Below are positions 13,171 through 13,748 of a DNA stretch of 13,748 bases, in pieces (position 1 is the first letter of the stretch; each line of letters opens with the position of its first letter). The stretch lies in assembly GCA_900757695.1 (NCBI GenBank), contig CAAEOU010000379.1, positions 1 through 13,748 of the forward strand. The letters are read 5' to 3'. The notes under the pieces were generated by a model that was not told the origin of the DNA, searched no databases, and was given only the letters and a program-made list of their open reading frames with translations. Source of the DNA: an uncultured Oscillospiraceae bacterium (GTDB lineage Bacteria > Bacillota_A > Clostridia > Oscillospirales > Oscillospiraceae). Both the position numbers and the translations under genes were made by a program.

Positions 13171-13748
13171 ATGATGAACGACTATACAAAGGAAACCGCC
13201 CATGAAGAAATTGATCACATTTTCTGTGATTTGTTCCCCAGAAAGGGAATGGCTCAACGCACCGAACAAATCAAGCTGAGCCATATGATGTTCGATTCCA
13301 TGTTGGAGCACCGGATTGCGCTGTGTGATGCGGGCACCGGCATTGGCAAGACCTATGCCTATCTGGTTGCCGGAATTGTCTACGGTCGATACCGCCAGTT
13401 TAACGATTACTGCTGGATGCCGGTGGTGATTTCCACCTCCAGCATTGCACTGCAGAATGCGGTGCTCCATGACTATCTGCCGTTTCTCTCAAGCCTCTTG
13501 ATGGAGGCCAATATGACCGATCAGCCCATCCGTGGAATCCTCCGAAAAGGCAAAAGCCACTATGTGTGTCAGGATCGCTTGGAGCATCGGCTGACGCAGA
13601 TTACAAAGGCAAAGGGCCGTCACAAGCGGCAGAGAATTCTGGAATCCTTAGCCTGTGTTTTGGATCTGGATCATGCGGATGGCCTGGGCAGCTTCGACCG
13701 CAGTCAGGTCTGCGTTCCATCTCACTGCAAATGTGACCGGCAGCAGTG
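13171..13748 (+). CDS. DinG/XPD-like ATP-dependent helicase, 5' part (runs off the window)
   Basis: The frame opens at ATG 13171, with GAGG at 13159-13162 spaced 8 bases, and stays open to the window edge (192 residues seen). An upstream Q-motif-like segment (R-K-G-M-A-Q-R-T-E-Q) is followed by Walker A, D-A-G-T-G-I-G-K-T at 53-61. Cysteines C133 (Y-V-C), C181, C186 and C188 are placed like the iron-sulphur cluster ligands of the DinG/XPD family, superfamily 2 helicases that unwind DNA 5' to 3'. The remaining motifs (DEAH box, C-terminal helicase domain) would lie beyond the window. Copies of this type are frequent on Firmicute mobile elements; an accessory repair or conjugation-related role is inference. 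Confidence 0.88.
   Translation, partial: MMNDYTKETAHEEIDHIFCDLFPRKGMAQRTEQIKLSHMMFDSMLEHRIALCDAGTGIGKTYAYLVAGIVYGRYRQFNDYCWMPVVISTSSIALQNAVLHDYLPFLSSLLMEANMTDQPIRGILRKGKSHYVCQDRLEHRLTQITKAKGRHKRQRILESLACVLDLDHADGLGSFDRSQVCVPSHCKCDRQQ

Overview
The window looks like an accessory region (genomic island or integrative element) of a low-to-medium GC Firmicute, most likely a gut Clostridia of the Oscillospiraceae/Ruminococcaceae kind. The reasons are strong GGAGG ribosome binding sites, TTGACA-17-TATAAT-type promoters, a DUF1292 protein, an ImmA/IrrE protease and a RelB/RelE-type toxin-antitoxin pair. This placement is inference; no rRNA, tRNA or housekeeping marker is present.

Left part (1-2121): the end of a tetratricopeptide-repeat protein, closed by a hairpin terminator, then a small DUF1292 protein and an unrecognised 143-residue protein, both on the + strand.

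Centre (2122-9044): the most unusual feature is a two-gene cassette. The first gene encodes a 1953-residue protein with a duplicated N-terminal domain, a cold-shock-like domain, a TPR-like/alpha-solenoid body and a C-terminal AAA/STAND-type ATPase. The second starts 2 bases after the first one's stop and encodes a 352-residue protein ending in a HEPN-like domain with an RX4H ribonuclease motif. Sensor scaffold plus NTPase switch plus candidate RNase is the logic of bacterial conflict (anti-phage) systems. I do not recognise it as a named system.

Right part (9046-13748): the control region of a mobile element. A self-cleaving XRE-S24 repressor and a small XRE protein run leftward. A divergent promoter drives an 83-residue protein, an ImmA/IrrE metalloprotease and a zinc-ribbon protein rightward. 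Next come a strongly structured RNA leader in front of another XRE regulator, a RelB/RelE-type toxin-antitoxin pair with a palindromic operator over its promoter, a roughly 450-base stretch with no supported gene, and the start of a DinG/XPD-type helicase that runs off the end.

How the parts may work together: the S24 repressor and ImmA protease form a plausible damage-responsive switch, the toxin-antitoxin pair stabilises the element, and the AAA-HEPN cassette is a likely defence cargo. The motif TATGCAAC lies between the -35 and -10 positions both of the promoter driving the ImmA genes and of a candidate promoter in front of the DUF1292 gene, so the repressor may also touch the left part; this link is tentative.
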